From Ornithinimicrobium sediminis (GTDB lineage Bacteria; Actinomycetota; Actinomycetes; Actinomycetales; Dermatophilaceae), in assembly GCF_021272345.1 (NCBI RefSeq), contig NZ_JAJSDQ010000001.1, forward strand, positions 310,001 to 374,000: DNA of 64,000 nt, read 5' to 3'. How positions within the stretch are numbered: position 1 is the first letter of the stretch; each line of letters begins with the position of its first letter. Positions 55,325 to 64,000 of the stretch are shown here, one piece after another. Position numbers and translations under genes: made by a program. A model generated the notes under the pieces. It was not told the origin of the DNA and made no database searches. It saw only the letters and a program-made list of their open reading frames with translations.

Positions 55325-57439
55325 ATGAGTGTGGATCCCTCTGCCCGTCGACGTGCCCGCGACACCCCACCCGCGATGGGGGTCTCCCTGACTCCGGACG
55401 GCGCCGAGTTCGCCGTCCTCGCCCGGCACGCCGAGTCCGTGGACCTGTGCCTCTTCGACGACGACGGGGCCGAGCGTCGGGTGCCTCTGCGCCGCCGTGC
55501 CTACGGCATCTGGTGGGACCATGTGCCTGGCGTCGGGCCTGGTCAACGCTACGGCTACCGCGTGCACGGGCCGTGGGCACCGCACGAGGGACATCGGCAC
55601 AACCCCGCCAAGCTGCTGGTCGACCCCTACGCCCGCGCGGTCGACGGCGAGGTCGGCTGGGGTCCGGAGGTCCACGGCCACCAGGTCGACGACCGGTGGA
55701 GCGGCGACGGCACCTCGCGTGACGACCGGGACAGCGCGGCATACGTGCCCCGTTCCGTGGTGCTCGACGACGGCTTCGACTGGTCCGGGGACGAGCGCCC
55801 GTGCGTGCCGCTCAGTGAGACCGTGGTCTACGAGGCGCACGTGCGGGGCCTCACGATGCTGCACCCTGACGTGCCGCCGGAGATCCGCGGCACCTACGCC
55901 GCACTGGGCCATCCGGCGGTGGTCGAGCACCTCCGGTCGCTCGGGGTCACCACCCTGGAGCTGCTGCCGATCCACGCCTTCACCCATGAGCCGCACCTGG
56001 TGCAGCTGGGGCTGACCAACTACTGGGGCTACAACACCCTCAACTTCTTCGCCCCGCATCCCGCGTATGCCGCCGCGAGCGACCCCGCGGAGGTCGTCAC
56101 CGAGGTCAAGAGCGCCATCAAGGCGCTGCACGCCGCCGGCATCGAGGTCGTCCTCGACGTCGTCTACAACCACACCTGCGAGCAGGCCGGTGACCAGGGT
56201 GCGACCCTGTCGTGGCGCGGCCTGGACAACCTGACCTACTACCGCCTCGACGAGCGCGGCTACGACATCGACGTCACCGGCTGCGGCAACACCCTCGACC
56301 TGCGCGAGCCGCTCGTCACCCGCATGGTCCTGGACTCGCTGCGCCACTGGGTCAACGAGTTCCGCGTCGACGGCTTCCGCTTCGACCTGGCGCCGGCCCT
56401 GGCACGCGGCAAGGACGACGCCTACGACCCCGACCACTCCTTCCACGTCGCCCTGCGCACCGACCCCGTGCTCTCGAGCGTCAAGCTCATCGCGGAGCCC
56501 TGGGACGTCGGGGTGCACGGGTGGCGCACCGGGCAGTTCCCTCCGCCCTTCGCCGAGTGGAACGACTGGTTCCGCGACCCGGTCCGCACGTTCTGGCTGA
56601 CCGACGTCGGGCGCGACCTGGACGGCCACCCCGGCCACGGGGTGCGCGAGCTGGCCACCCGCGTGGCCGGGTCGAAGGACCTCTTCGGTCACGAGGACCG
56701 CGGCCCCATCGCGTCGGTCAACTACGTCACCGCGCACGACGGCTTCACGCTGCACGACCTCACGGCATACCTGCACAAGCACAACGAGGCCAACGGCGAG
56801 GCGAACGGCGACGGCCACGGCGACAACCGCTCGTGGAACCACGGGGTCGAGGGCCTCACCCACGACGAGTCCGTGCTGGCGGGTCGACGGCGCTCCGTGC
56901 GCAACCTGCTCGCGACCCTGCTGCTCTCCCCCGGCGTGCCGATGATCACCGCCGGCGACGAGATCGGACGCACCCAGCGCGGCAACAACAACGCGTACTG
57001 CCAGGACAACGAGATCAGCTGGGTCGACTGGGGGCTCGCGCCCTGGCAGGAGAAGCTGCTCGCCGACGCCCGTGCCCTGACCGCCCTGCGCAGGGAGCAC
57101 CCGGTGCTGCGTCCCCGGGACTTCCCGGCCTACCGCCCCGTGCCGGGGCGGGTGCGCCTGCGGTGGTTCGACGAGAGCGGCGAGGTCATGGTCGAGCAGC
57201 AGTGGGTGGACCCGACGCGCCGGCTGGTGCAGGCGCTCTTCGACAGCCGGCACGACGGCGACGAGGCAGGGCAGCCGGTGCTGCTGGTGGTCAACGGCGG
57301 CGTGGACCACGAGGACGTGACGCTGCCGCAGGTGGACGGCATGAGCGACTGGCAGCTGCGCTGGTCCAGCCACCCGGACGACGTCGTGGGCGGCGCCACG
57401 AGTATCACTTTGCTCACCCTCCCCCACCCGCCCGGCTAG
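55325..57439 (+). CDS. glgX: glycogen debranching enzyme GlgX
   Basis: 704 residues, GH13 isoamylase-type. An N-terminal CBM48 domain (GVSLTPDGAEFAVLARHAES) precedes the barrel: region I EVVLDVVYNHTCEQ, nucleophile Asp in FRVDGFRFDLAPALARGK, acid Glu in KLIAEPWDVGVHGWRTG, and YVTAHDGFTLHDLTAYLHKH. It cleaves alpha-1,6 branches of phosphorylase-limit glycogen, so it works with glgP nearby. ATG at 55325. The TAG stop lies inside the first, degenerate copy of a 32-bp repeat array. Confidence 0.95.
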   Translation: MSVDPSARRRARDTPPAMGVSLTPDGAEFAVLARHAESVDLCLFDDDGAERRVPLRRRAYGIWWDHVPGVGPGQRYGYRVHGPWAPHEGHRHNPAKLLVDPYARAVDGEVGWGPEVHGHQVDDRWSGDGTSRDDRDSAAYVPRSVVLDDGFDWSGDERPCVPLSETVVYEAHVRGLTMLHPDVPPEIRGTYAALGHPAVVEHLRSLGVTTLELLPIHAFTHEPHLVQLGLTNYWGYNTLNFFAPHPAYAAASDPAEVVTEVKSAIKALHAAGIEVVLDVVYNHTCEQAGDQGATLSWRGLDNLTYYRLDERGYDIDVTGCGNTLDLREPLVTRMVLDSLRHWVNEFRVDGFRFDLAPALARGKDDAYDPDHSFHVALRTDPVLSSVKLIAEPWDVGVHGWRTGQFPPPFAEWNDWFRDPVRTFWLTDVGRDLDGHPGHGVRELATRVAGSKDLFGHEDRGPIASVNYVTAHDGFTLHDLTAYLHKHNEANGEANGDGHGDNRSWNHGVEGLTHDESVLAGRRRSVRNLLATLLLSPGVPMITAGDEIGRTQRGNNNAYCQDNEISWVDWGLAPWQEKLLADARALTALRREHPVLRPRDFPAYRPVPGRVRLRWFDESGEVMVEQQWVDPTRRLVQALFDSRHDGDEAGQPVLLVVNGGVDHEDVTLPQVDGMSDWQLRWSSHPDDVVGGATSITLLTLPHPPG

Positions 57440-57585
57440 GGAGATCCCGGCCACCCACCCGCGTTGCCAGGGAGATCCCGCGCAACCCACCCACGTTGCC
57501 AGGGAGATCCCGGGCCTCACGCCCGCGTTGCCAGGGAGATCCCGGGCCTCACGCCCGCGTTGCCAGGGAGACCCCGGGGCACCGC
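57431..57585. repeat. 32-bp tandem repeats, forward orientation, five units
   Basis: Full units with the core CCC(G/A)CGTTGCCAGGGAGATC start at 57458, 57490, 57522 and 57554, exactly 32 bp apart; a shortened copy starts at 57431 and contains the glgX stop codon. The stop and last codons of the convergent DUF559-like gene lie in the last two units, so the repeat encodes its C-terminal GVSLATRA. These match the units at 46411-46503 and are inverted relative to 58576-58662. Confidence 0.92.
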
Positions 57586-58502
57586 CAGGCGTCCAGGCGG
57601 TGGTCGCGCGCCTGCGCTGCGTGCCAGGCGTCACGCAGCTTGCCGGTGGCACGTCCCGCGCTGACGTCCTCCTTCCAGATCTCGGCGATGTGCAGGTTCA
57701 TCGCTGCGAACCGTTGGAAGCGATGGGCGTCGGCCTCCCTGGCGCCGTCGATGCCGTGCCAGAAGCCCTGGTACTCCGCGCCGAACCCGGTGAACGGGTC
57801 GAGCAGGTCGATCCGGCCCACGAAGACGCCGAAGCGGTCGTGGACCTCCACGTTGGCCAGCGGGCGCGGCAGGCCGATCGACAGCCAGTGCCAGCGCAGC
57901 TCGCTCTCGGGCACCGACTCCGCGCGGTCGCACATCTCGGGCAGTGCCGCCCGGACACGTCTGAGGCCGTGCAGCCGTCTCAGGGGTCGCACGTAGGCCG
58001 CGAGCTCCCCGGGTGTGACCAGTCCGTGCCGCATCGACAGGTCCAGCATCGCCAGGGCCCGGGCGTCCGTGCGGGCCCACCGTGCCAGGTCGAACGCCGT
58101 CCGTCGCGGGCTCGTGAGCCGGAGCCCGTCGACCTCCGCGACGTCCCCGGACGGCACCGGTGAGTAGCGCACCTTGAGGCCGGCACGTCGGTAGGTCCCC
58201 TCGTCGCGAGGCACGGAGAAGTCGACGGGCACCAACGAGTCGCCGTCGCGCGTCCCGTCCAGGAAGGAGGCGGGCACGCCCCATACGGCAGCCGCGGCCC
58301 ACCCGCTGAGCACACCGCCGGTCGGTGCGACGGCAAGGGCCTGCGCGATCCGCGCCTCCCGCTCGGGCACCTGCGCCTCGCTGACGACCCGGACCCCGTT
58401 CAGGTCTGTCGGGGACTCACAGCGCTCGATCTCGGCCCGACCCCACCCCGCGCGGCGGAGGTCGGCGACCCTTCGTGCCTCATACCCTTCCCATGGCCAC
58501 AT
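57549..58502 (-). CDS. AbiEi/DUF559-like endonuclease-fold protein inside a repeat-flanked cassette
   Basis: 317 residues. The N-terminus (EGYEARRVADLRRAGWGRAE IERCES) is helical, followed by an AbiEi-like middle (GGVLSGWAAAAVWGVPASFL, GLRLTSPRRTAFDLARWART). The C-terminal 110 residues resemble the DUF559/Vsr nuclease fold: Glu in SVPESELRWHWL, Asp in GVFVGRIDLLDPF, and EYQG (FGAEYQGFWHGI) where related proteins have EYDG or ExK. Activity is uncertain. The stop and last residues lie in a 32-bp repeat array, and an inverted array follows its start. It separates glgX from glgP. ATG at 58502. Confidence 0.7.
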   Translation of the reverse strand: MWPWEGYEARRVADLRRAGWGRAEIERCESPTDLNGVRVVSEAQVPEREARIAQALAVAPTGGVLSGWAAAAVWGVPASFLDGTRDGDSLVPVDFSVPRDEGTYRRAGLKVRYSPVPSGDVAEVDGLRLTSPRRTAFDLARWARTDARALAMLDLSMRHGLVTPGELAAYVRPLRRLHGLRRVRAALPEMCDRAESVPESELRWHWLSIGLPRPLANVEVHDRFGVFVGRIDLLDPFTGFGAEYQGFWHGIDGAREADAHRFQRFAAMNLHIAEIWKEDVSAGRATGKLRDAWHAAQARDHRLDAWRCPGVSLATRA

Positions 58503-58575
58503 GGCCCGATCTTGGCGACAACAGCACCGACCCCGCCGAGGCCCTGTGGACAACCACGGGGTCCGGCGGGACCGC

Positions 58576-58662
58576 CGAGCAGAATCCCTGGCAACGCGCC
58601 GCTACCGTGCGCACACTCCCTCGCAACGCGCCGCGGTGGGGCGGAAACTCCCTTGCAACGGG
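58576..58662. repeat. 32-bp-period repeats, reverse orientation, three units
   Basis: The inverse core CCCTGGCAACG, CCCTCGCAACG and CCCTTGCAACG starts at 58586, 58618 and 58650, exactly 32 bp apart. The last unit ends 2 bp before the glgP stop codon. It lies 73 bp upstream of the DUF559-like start and is the mirror of the array at that gene's other end. Confidence 0.9.
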
Positions 58663-61248
58663 TCAGGGGGCGGTGACCAGGCCGAGCTCGGCCACCCCCG
58701 TGAGCCGCTCGTGCTTCGGCAGCACCCGCACGGTCCAGCCCAAGGAGCCGGTGCGCGAGAGCACCACCTCCCCGGTGAACCGGTGCCGCCCGCCCTCGTA
58801 GGTCTCGGCGTGCGCCAGCTCGACGGTCTCCACGTCGGAGAGCTCGTCGTTGTCGCGGGCCCGACCGAAGAGCAGCTGCACCCGCACCTCGTGCGGAGCC
58901 AGCCCGTCCAGCGCGACATAGGCGTGCATCCGCACCCGGTCACCGACCTGCGGGGTGTCGCCGACGCCCTCGGCCTCGACATGGTCGACCCGCAGGTGGG
59001 GCCAGGCCGCGTGGGCCCGAGCCGCGTATGCCGCAAGGTCCCGGGCGCCGGCGAAGCCGCCCTCGCTGACGGCCCAGCCGGCCCGGGCGGCCGGAAGGTA
59101 GAGCTTCTGCGTGTAGTCCTGCACCATCCGGTCGGCCAGGACCTTCGGTCCGAGCGTGCCCAGCGTGTGCTGGATCATGCCCAGCCAGCGCATCGGCAGA
59201 CCCCGCTCGTCACGGTCGTAGAAGGTCGGGACCACCGAGCTCTCGAGCAGGTCGTAGAGGGCGGAGGCCTCGAGGTCGTCGCGGCGCTCGGCGTCCTCCA
59301 CGCCGTCGGCGGTCGGGATGGCCCAGCCGTTCTGGCCGTCGTACCACTCGTCCCACCACCCGTCGAGGATCGACAGGTTCAGCGCACCGTTGAGCGCGGC
59401 CTTCATCCCGGAGGTGCCACACGCCTCGAACGGACGCAACGGGTTGTTGAGCCACACGTCGCACCCCGGGTACAGGCGCTGGGCCATCGCGATGTCGTAG
59501 TTGGGCAGGAACACGATGCGGTCGCGCACCTCGGGGTCGTCGGTGAAGCGCACCATCTCCTGGATCAGTGCCTTGCCCGTGTCGTCGGCGGGGTGGCTCT
59601 TGCCGGCGATGAGCAGCTGCACCGGACGCTGCGGGTCCAGCAGGATCTTCTTCAGCCGCTCGGGGTCGCGGAGCATCAGGGTGAGCCGCTTGTAGGTCGC
59701 ACCTCGACGGGCGAAGCCGATGGTCAGGGCATCCGGGTCGAGCACGTCGTCGACCCAGCCGAGCTCGGCGGAGGTGGACCCGCGGCGCCGCATCGACTTG
59801 CGCAGCCGGGTGCGGGCGTCGGCGACGAGCTGCTCGCGCATCTGGCGCTTGGTCGCCCAGAGCGCCTCGGCGGGCACCTCCTCGACCCGGGACCAGACCT
59901 CGCCGCTGCGGATGGCGTCGGCCCCGAGGTGCTCGACGGCCAGGTCGTAGACCTTGCGGTCCACCCAGGTGCCGGCGTGCACGCCGTTGGTGATCGAGCC
60001 GATCGGCACCTCGGAGGTGTCGAAGCCCGGCCACAGGCCGGCGAACATGCCCCGGCTGACCGCCCCGTGCAGCACGGAGACACCGTTGGCGCGCTGCGCC
60101 AGGCGCATCCCCATCACCGCCATGTTGAAGATGCCCTCGGACCCGCCCTCGTAGGTCTCGGCCCCCAGGGCCAGCAGGTCGTCCACCGGCACACCGGGCA
60201 GCTCGGCGGTCCCGCCGAAGTGCGACCGGATGGCTTCCACGCCGAACCGGTCGATGCCGGCCGGGACGGGGGTGTGCGTGGTGAAGACGGTGCCCGCCCT
60301 TACCGTGCGCAGCGCCTCGTCGACGGACAGCCCGTGCTGCGTGGTGAGCTCGCTGATGCGCTCGATCCCCAGGAAGCCCGCGTGGCCCTCGTTGGTGTGG
60401 TAGACGTCCGGCACGGGGGCTCCGGTGAGCCGCGACCATGCGCGCAGGGCGCGGACCCCACCGATGCCGAGCAGCATCTCCTGCTCCAGCCGCTGGTCCC
60501 CGCCCCCGCCGTAGAGGCGGTTGGTCAGCTCGCGGCGGGAGGCGTCGTTGGTCTCGACGTCCGAGTCGAGCAGCAGCAGCGGGACGCGCCCGACCTGGGC
60601 CCGCCAGACATGGGCCTGCAGACGCCCGCCGGCGGGCATGGCGAGCTCGATGACCACCGGGCTGCCGTCCGCCTCACGCAGCATCGACATGGGCAGGTCG
60701 TCCGGGTCGAGCACGGGGTAGGACTCCTGCTGCCACCCCTCGGCGTTGAGCCGCTGACGGAAGTACCCGCTCTTGTAGAACAACCCGACGCCGACGATCG
60801 GCACACCGAGGTCGGAGGCGCTCTTGAGGTGGTCACCGGCCAGGATGCCCAGGCCGCCGGAGTACTGCGGGAGCACAGCGGTGATGCCGAACTCCGGGGA
60901 GAAGTAGGCGATCGAGGCGGGGACGGCGCCCTCGTCGGCATGGGTCTGCGCCTGCTTCTGGTACCACCGGGGCTCGGTCAGGTAGGCGCGCAGCCCGTCA
61001 CCCGCGGCGTCGACCCGCGCGAGGAAGTCGCTGTCGGCCGCCAGACGCTCCATGTCCGCCGGGGTCAGCCGGCTGAGCATCGTGACCGGGTCGTGGTCGA
61101 CCTCCTCCCACCTCTGCGGGTCGATGCTGCGGAACAGGTCGAGCGTCGGAGGATGCCACGACCAGCGCAGGTTCAGCGCCAGGTCGGACAGAGGGGCCAG
61201 GGTGGGAGGGAGCACGGTGCGGACGTGCAGCCTGCGGATCGCCTTCAC
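58663..61248 (-). CDS. glgP: alpha-glucan (glycogen) phosphorylase with DUF3417 N-domain
   Basis: 861 residues. The N-terminal DUF3417 block (TVLPPTLAPLSDLALNLRWS WHPPTLDLF) is typical of this GT35 subgroup. FSPEFGITAVLPQYSGGLGI LAGDHLKSA begins the catalytic domain, and the PLP lysine region is FEACGTSGMKAALNGALNLS with ILDGWWDEW. It releases glucose-1-phosphate, or in the GlgE context maltose chemistry intermediates, from alpha-glucans. GTG at 61248, with a 79-bp divergent gap to glgE. Confidence 0.93.
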   Translation of the reverse strand: MKAIRRLHVRTVLPPTLAPLSDLALNLRWSWHPPTLDLFRSIDPQRWEEVDHDPVTMLSRLTPADMERLAADSDFLARVDAAGDGLRAYLTEPRWYQKQAQTHADEGAVPASIAYFSPEFGITAVLPQYSGGLGILAGDHLKSASDLGVPIVGVGLFYKSGYFRQRLNAEGWQQESYPVLDPDDLPMSMLREADGSPVVIELAMPAGGRLQAHVWRAQVGRVPLLLLDSDVETNDASRRELTNRLYGGGGDQRLEQEMLLGIGGVRALRAWSRLTGAPVPDVYHTNEGHAGFLGIERISELTTQHGLSVDEALRTVRAGTVFTTHTPVPAGIDRFGVEAIRSHFGGTAELPGVPVDDLLALGAETYEGGSEGIFNMAVMGMRLAQRANGVSVLHGAVSRGMFAGLWPGFDTSEVPIGSITNGVHAGTWVDRKVYDLAVEHLGADAIRSGEVWSRVEEVPAEALWATKRQMREQLVADARTRLRKSMRRRGSTSAELGWVDDVLDPDALTIGFARRGATYKRLTLMLRDPERLKKILLDPQRPVQLLIAGKSHPADDTGKALIQEMVRFTDDPEVRDRIVFLPNYDIAMAQRLYPGCDVWLNNPLRPFEACGTSGMKAALNGALNLSILDGWWDEWYDGQNGWAIPTADGVEDAERRDDLEASALYDLLESSVVPTFYDRDERGLPMRWLGMIQHTLGTLGPKVLADRMVQDYTQKLYLPAARAGWAVSEGGFAGARDLAAYAARAHAAWPHLRVDHVEAEGVGDTPQVGDRVRMHAYVALDGLAPHEVRVQLLFGRARDNDELSDVETVELAHAETYEGGRHRFTGEVVLSRTGSLGWTVRVLPKHERLTGVAELGLVTAP

Positions 61249-61327
61249 GGTGGGAAGGATAGGGGACACGGCTGCAAGACCTTGCACTCCTCGCACACCC
61301 CAGCGCCAAACCGGTAGCGTCTGGGGC

Positions 61328-63403
61328 GTGACCGAGCAACGACGCAGCCCTTCCGACCCGATCGACCGCAGTGTGCTCGAGCTCGTGGGTCAGCAACCCA
61401 TCGGGCGTATCCCCGTGCAGGACGTACGGCCTGCCGTGGACGGTGGCGCACGACCGACGAAGTCCGTGGTGGCCGAGGTGTTCACCGTGTCCGCCACCGT
61501 GTTTCGCGAGGGCCACGACGCCGTCAACGCGACCTGTGTGCTGACCGACCCCGACGGGGTGGAGCAGCACCTGCCGATGCGCCTGATGAACCCCGGCCTG
61601 GACCTCTGGGAGACCGAGGTCCACGCGGACCGCCAGGGCATCTGGCACTACCGGGTCGAGGGATGGTCCGACCCCTACGGCACCTGGTTCCACGACGCCG
61701 TCATCAAGGTGGAAGCCGGCGTCGACGTCGAGCTGATGCTCGAGGAGGGCGCGCGCATGCTGGAGCGGGCCCGCGACGAGGTCGACCGCTCCCCCGCCCA
61801 GGCCGAGCTGCTGACCGACGCCGCGACCGCGCTGCGCGACACCGACCGACCGGTGCCGGCCCGCCTCGCCGCCGGCACCGACCCCGACATCCGCGACGTG
61901 CTCAGCGCGCACCCGCTGCGTGACATGGTCAGCCCCAGCGCCGACCTCACCTGGTGGGTCGAGCGGCCGCTGGCGCTCTACGGTGCGTGGTACGAGATCT
62001 TCCCTCGCTCCGAGGGCGCCACCCAGGACCCGGACACCGGGCTGTGGACCAGTGGCACCTTCGCGACGGCGGCCGAGCGGCTGCCCGCCGTCGCGGCCAT
62101 GGGCTTCGACGTCGTCTACCTGACGCCCGTCCACCCCATCGGCCGGGTCAACCGCAAGGGGCGCAACAACACCCTCGGAGCCGGCGAGCACGACCCCGGC
62201 TCCCCCTACGCCATCGGCGCCGCCGAGGGCGGCCACGACGCCCTGCACCCCGACCTCGGTGACTTCGACGACTTCGACGCCTTCGTCGCCCGGGCCGAGC
62301 AGGAGGGACTGGCGGTGGCCATGGACCTGGCACTGCAGGCGGCACCGGACCATCCGTGGGCGACGGAGCGCCCGGAGCTCTTCACCACCCGCGCGGACGG
62401 CACGATCGCCTACGCCGAGAACCCGCCGAAGAAGTACCAGGACATCTACCCGCTCAACTTCGACAACGACCCCGCCGGCTCCTATGCCGAGATGCGCCGG
62501 GTCATCCAGGTGTGGATCGACCACGGGGTGACGATCTTCCGGGTGGACAACCCGCACACCAAGCCGGTGGAGTTCTGGCAGTGGCTCATCGCCGACGTCG
62601 CGGTCGACCATCCCGAGGTCATCTGGCTCGCCGAGGCCTTCACCAAGCCGGCGATGATGCACACCCTGGCCAAGGCCGGCTTCCAGCAGTCCTACACCTA
62701 CTACGCCTGGCGCAACGAGGCCTGGGAGCTGCGGGAGTACGTCGCGGAGCTCGCCGGCGACGCCGCCACCTACATGCGCCCGTCGTTCTGGCCCACCACG
62801 CACGACATCCTCACGCCCTACATGCAGTTCGGCGGGCCGACGGCGTTCACGCTGCGTGCTGCCCTCGCCGCGACCCTGGTGCCGACCTACGGGATCTACT
62901 CCGGCTACGAGCACTGCGAGCACGTCGCCCGGCCCGGCGCCGAGGAGCAGATCGACAACGAGAAGTACGAGTTCAAGAACCGTCGCTGGGACCTCGACAG
63001 CCCCGACGGCGGCACGGGCCTGGCCCACGGCCGCCCGAACCTCGCGCCGTACCTGACCAAGCTCAACCGCATCCGGCGTGAGCACCCCAGCCTGCACTGG
63101 CTGCGCAACATCACCTTCCACGCCGCGGACGACGAGAACTTCCTGGTGTTCTCCAAGCGAGGCGGCGGGGCCGGTGACGACTCCGAGCACGACACGGTGC
63201 TGGTGATCGCCAACCTCGACCCGCATGCGGTGCGCGAGACGACCATCCACCTGGACATGCCCGCCCTGGGGCTGGACTGGCAGGACGGCTTCGTCGCCCA
63301 GGAGCTCGTCACCGGGCAGCAGTGGCACTGGGGGGAGCACAACTACGTGCGGCTCGGGGTCGGTGTCGAACCGGTCCACATCGTCTCGGTGAGGAGGGTC
63401 TGA
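61328..63403 (+). CDS. glgE: alpha-1,4-glucan:maltose-1-phosphate maltosyltransferase
   Basis: 691 residues, GH13_3. The N-terminal sandwich domain is followed by the barrel: [40 protein letters not shown], the nucleophile Asp in [20 protein letters not shown], acid Glu in [20 protein letters not shown] and [20 protein letters not shown]. GlgE lengthens alpha-glucan from maltose-1-phosphate. GTG at 61328 is the family-like start. The treS gene follows after 1 bp, forming the GlgE-pathway operon. Confidence 0.95.
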   Translation: MTEQRRSPSDPIDRSVLELVGQQPIGRIPVQDVRPAVDGGARPTKSVVAEVFTVSATVFREGHDAVNATCVLTDPDGVEQHLPMRLMNPGLDLWETEVHADRQGIWHYRVEGWSDPYGTWFHDAVIKVEAGVDVELMLEEGARMLERARDEVDRSPAQAELLTDAATALRDTDRPVPARLAAGTDPDIRDVLSAHPLRDMVSPSADLTWWVERPLALYGAWYEIFPRSEGATQDPDTGLWTSGTFATAAERLPAVAAMGFDVVYLTPVHPIGRVNRKGRNNTLGAGEHDPGSPYAIGAAEGGHDALHPDLGDFDDFDAFVARAEQEGLAVAMDLALQAAPDHPWATERPELFTTRADGTIAYAENPPKKYQDIYPLNFDNDPAGSYAEMRRVIQVWIDHGVTIFRVDNPHTKPVEFWQWLIADVAVDHPEVIWLAEAFTKPAMMHTLAKAGFQQSYTYYAWRNEAWELREYVAELAGDAATYMRPSFWPTTHDILTPYMQFGGPTAFTLRAALAATLVPTYGIYSGYEHCEHVARPGAEEQIDNEKYEFKNRRWDLDSPDGGTGLAHGRPNLAPYLTKLNRIRREHPSLHWLRNITFHAADDENFLVFSKRGGGAGDDSEHDTVLVIANLDPHAVRETTIHLDMPALGLDWQDGFVAQELVTGQQWHWGEHNYVRLGVGVEPVHIVSVRRV

Positions 63404-63404
63404 C

Positions 63405-64000
63405 GTGGTCCGGGGTCTCAACCTGCACCAGCCCGGCCTCAAGCACGACCCCGACTGGTACCGCAAGGCGGTCTTCTACGAGGTCGTCGTGCGGGCCTTC
63501 GACGACTCCACCGGCACCGGCTCGGGCGACTTCACGGGCCTCATCGGCAAGCTCGACTACCTCCAGTGGCTCGGCGTCGACTGCCTCTGGCTCCCCCCGT
63601 TCTACGCCTCCCCGCTGCGCGACGGCGGCTACGACGTGGCCGACTACACCGCCGTGCTCGCCGAGTTCGGCACCCTGCCGGACTTCCAGGAGCTCATCTC
63701 GCAGGCGCACGCCCGCGGCATCCGGCTCATCACCGACCTGGTGATGAACCACACCTCGGACCAGCACCCCTGGTTCCAGGCCTCGCGCAGCGAGCCGGAC
63801 GGGCCCTACGGCGACTTCTACGTGTGGTCCGACACCGACGACCGGTATGCCGACGCGCGCATCATCTTCGTCGACACCGAGGTCTCCAACTGGACCTTCG
63901 ACGCCGTGCGCCGGCAGTTCTTCTGGCACCGCTTCTTCTCCCACCAGCCCGACCTCAACTTCGAGAACCCTGCGGTGCAGGAGGCGATGTTCGACGTCGT
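63405..64000 (+). CDS. treS: trehalose synthase, N-terminal part cut by the window edge
   Basis: About 198 residues visible, open to the right edge. [53 protein letters not shown] and [20 protein letters not shown] are the first blocks of GH13 TreS, and [29 protein letters not shown] continues the barrel. It interconverts trehalose and maltose, feeding maltose kinase and GlgE. GTG at 63405, just after the glgE stop. A C-terminal maltokinase fusion or pep2 gene may follow outside the window. Confidence 0.93.
   Translation, partial: MVRGLNLHQPGLKHDPDWYRKAVFYEVVVRAFDDSTGTGSGDFTGLIGKLDYLQWLGVDCLWLPPFYASPLRDGGYDVADYTAVLAEFGTLPDFQELISQAHARGIRLITDLVMNHTSDQHPWFQASRSEPDGPYGDFYVWSDTDDRYADARIIFVDTEVSNWTFDAVRRQFFWHRFFSHQPDLNFENPAVQEAMFDV

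Noticed and set aside
46411-58662. The 31-32 bp periodic arrays as CRISPR arrays
   Set aside because: The units are contiguous, with no unique spacers of constant length between identical repeats; part of each unit simply drifts. No cas genes are nearby and the arrays occur in mirrored orientation.

Overview
The window is 64 kb of very GC-rich DNA from an actinobacterium. The gene set (GlgE-pathway maltosyltransferase, threonine synthase/homoserine kinase pair, actinobacterial GatCAB, DUF2786 and PGPGW proteins, short MetE-like protein, Tad pilus genes of the Streptomyces type) and frequent GTG starts with 4-base start/stop overlaps fit the Micrococcales, perhaps the Intrasporangiaceae/Ornithinimicrobiaceae. 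The family assignment is inference.

Positions 1-10.9 kb look like accessory DNA. A minus-strand operon (8559 down to 1, running off the left edge) encodes a Tad/Flp-type pilus or secretion machine: lipoprotein, secreted PKD-like protein, CpaB/RcpC-like SAF protein, CpaE/TadZ-like ParA relative without the P-loop lysine, TadA ATPase, TadB, TadC, a 66-residue pilin-like protein, three TadE/TadG-type pseudopilins, and the start of a membrane protein that resembles the LysM/BTAD proteins of such loci. To its right come a double-XRE regulator, a small excisionase-like protein and a tyrosine integrase beside tRNA-His, as expected at one end of an element integrated at that tRNA.

10.9-30 kb is core metabolism: BrkB-family membrane protein, tRNA-Lys, threonine catabolism (tdh-kbl), CorA, a GroES-like protein, peroxiredoxin, tRNA-Leu, then thrC-thrB downstream of rph-rdgB, and murI with an Rv1339-like phosphodiesterase. 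The usual murI-MBL-rph-rdgB block is split here by a DUF2786 gene and a molybdopterin oxidoreductase. FAH-family hydrolase, isochorismatase and ilvE follow.

30-48 kb holds a GH92 mannosidase / GT4 glycosyltransferase / SixA operon, a 2-hydroxyacid dehydrogenase, a PQQ-type sugar dehydrogenase lipoprotein, gatCAB, a membrane glutaredoxin, a frameshifted CueO-like copper oxidase, ligA, a DMT exporter, a MetE-like protein and a membrane alpha/beta-hydrolase. 48-55 kb has DUF2087, DUF2461, mnmA with its cysteine desulfurase, etfBA, an enoyl-CoA hydratase and a YbjN protein. 55-64 kb is glycogen/alpha-glucan metabolism: glgX, glgP, glgE and the start of treS.

The most unusual content is intergenic. 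Two families of short-period tandem arrays (31-32 bp and 19 bp) occur as forward/reverse pairs and abut stop codons. One forward/reverse pair encloses a DUF559/AbiEi-like endonuclease-fold gene between glgX and glgP; another pair encloses only about 80 bp. The layout recalls REP/RAYT-type systems and is the best candidate here for an undescribed repeat-gene system. Separately, the 8-mer GTATGCSG is strikingly frequent in the core region and absent from the pilus/integrase region.
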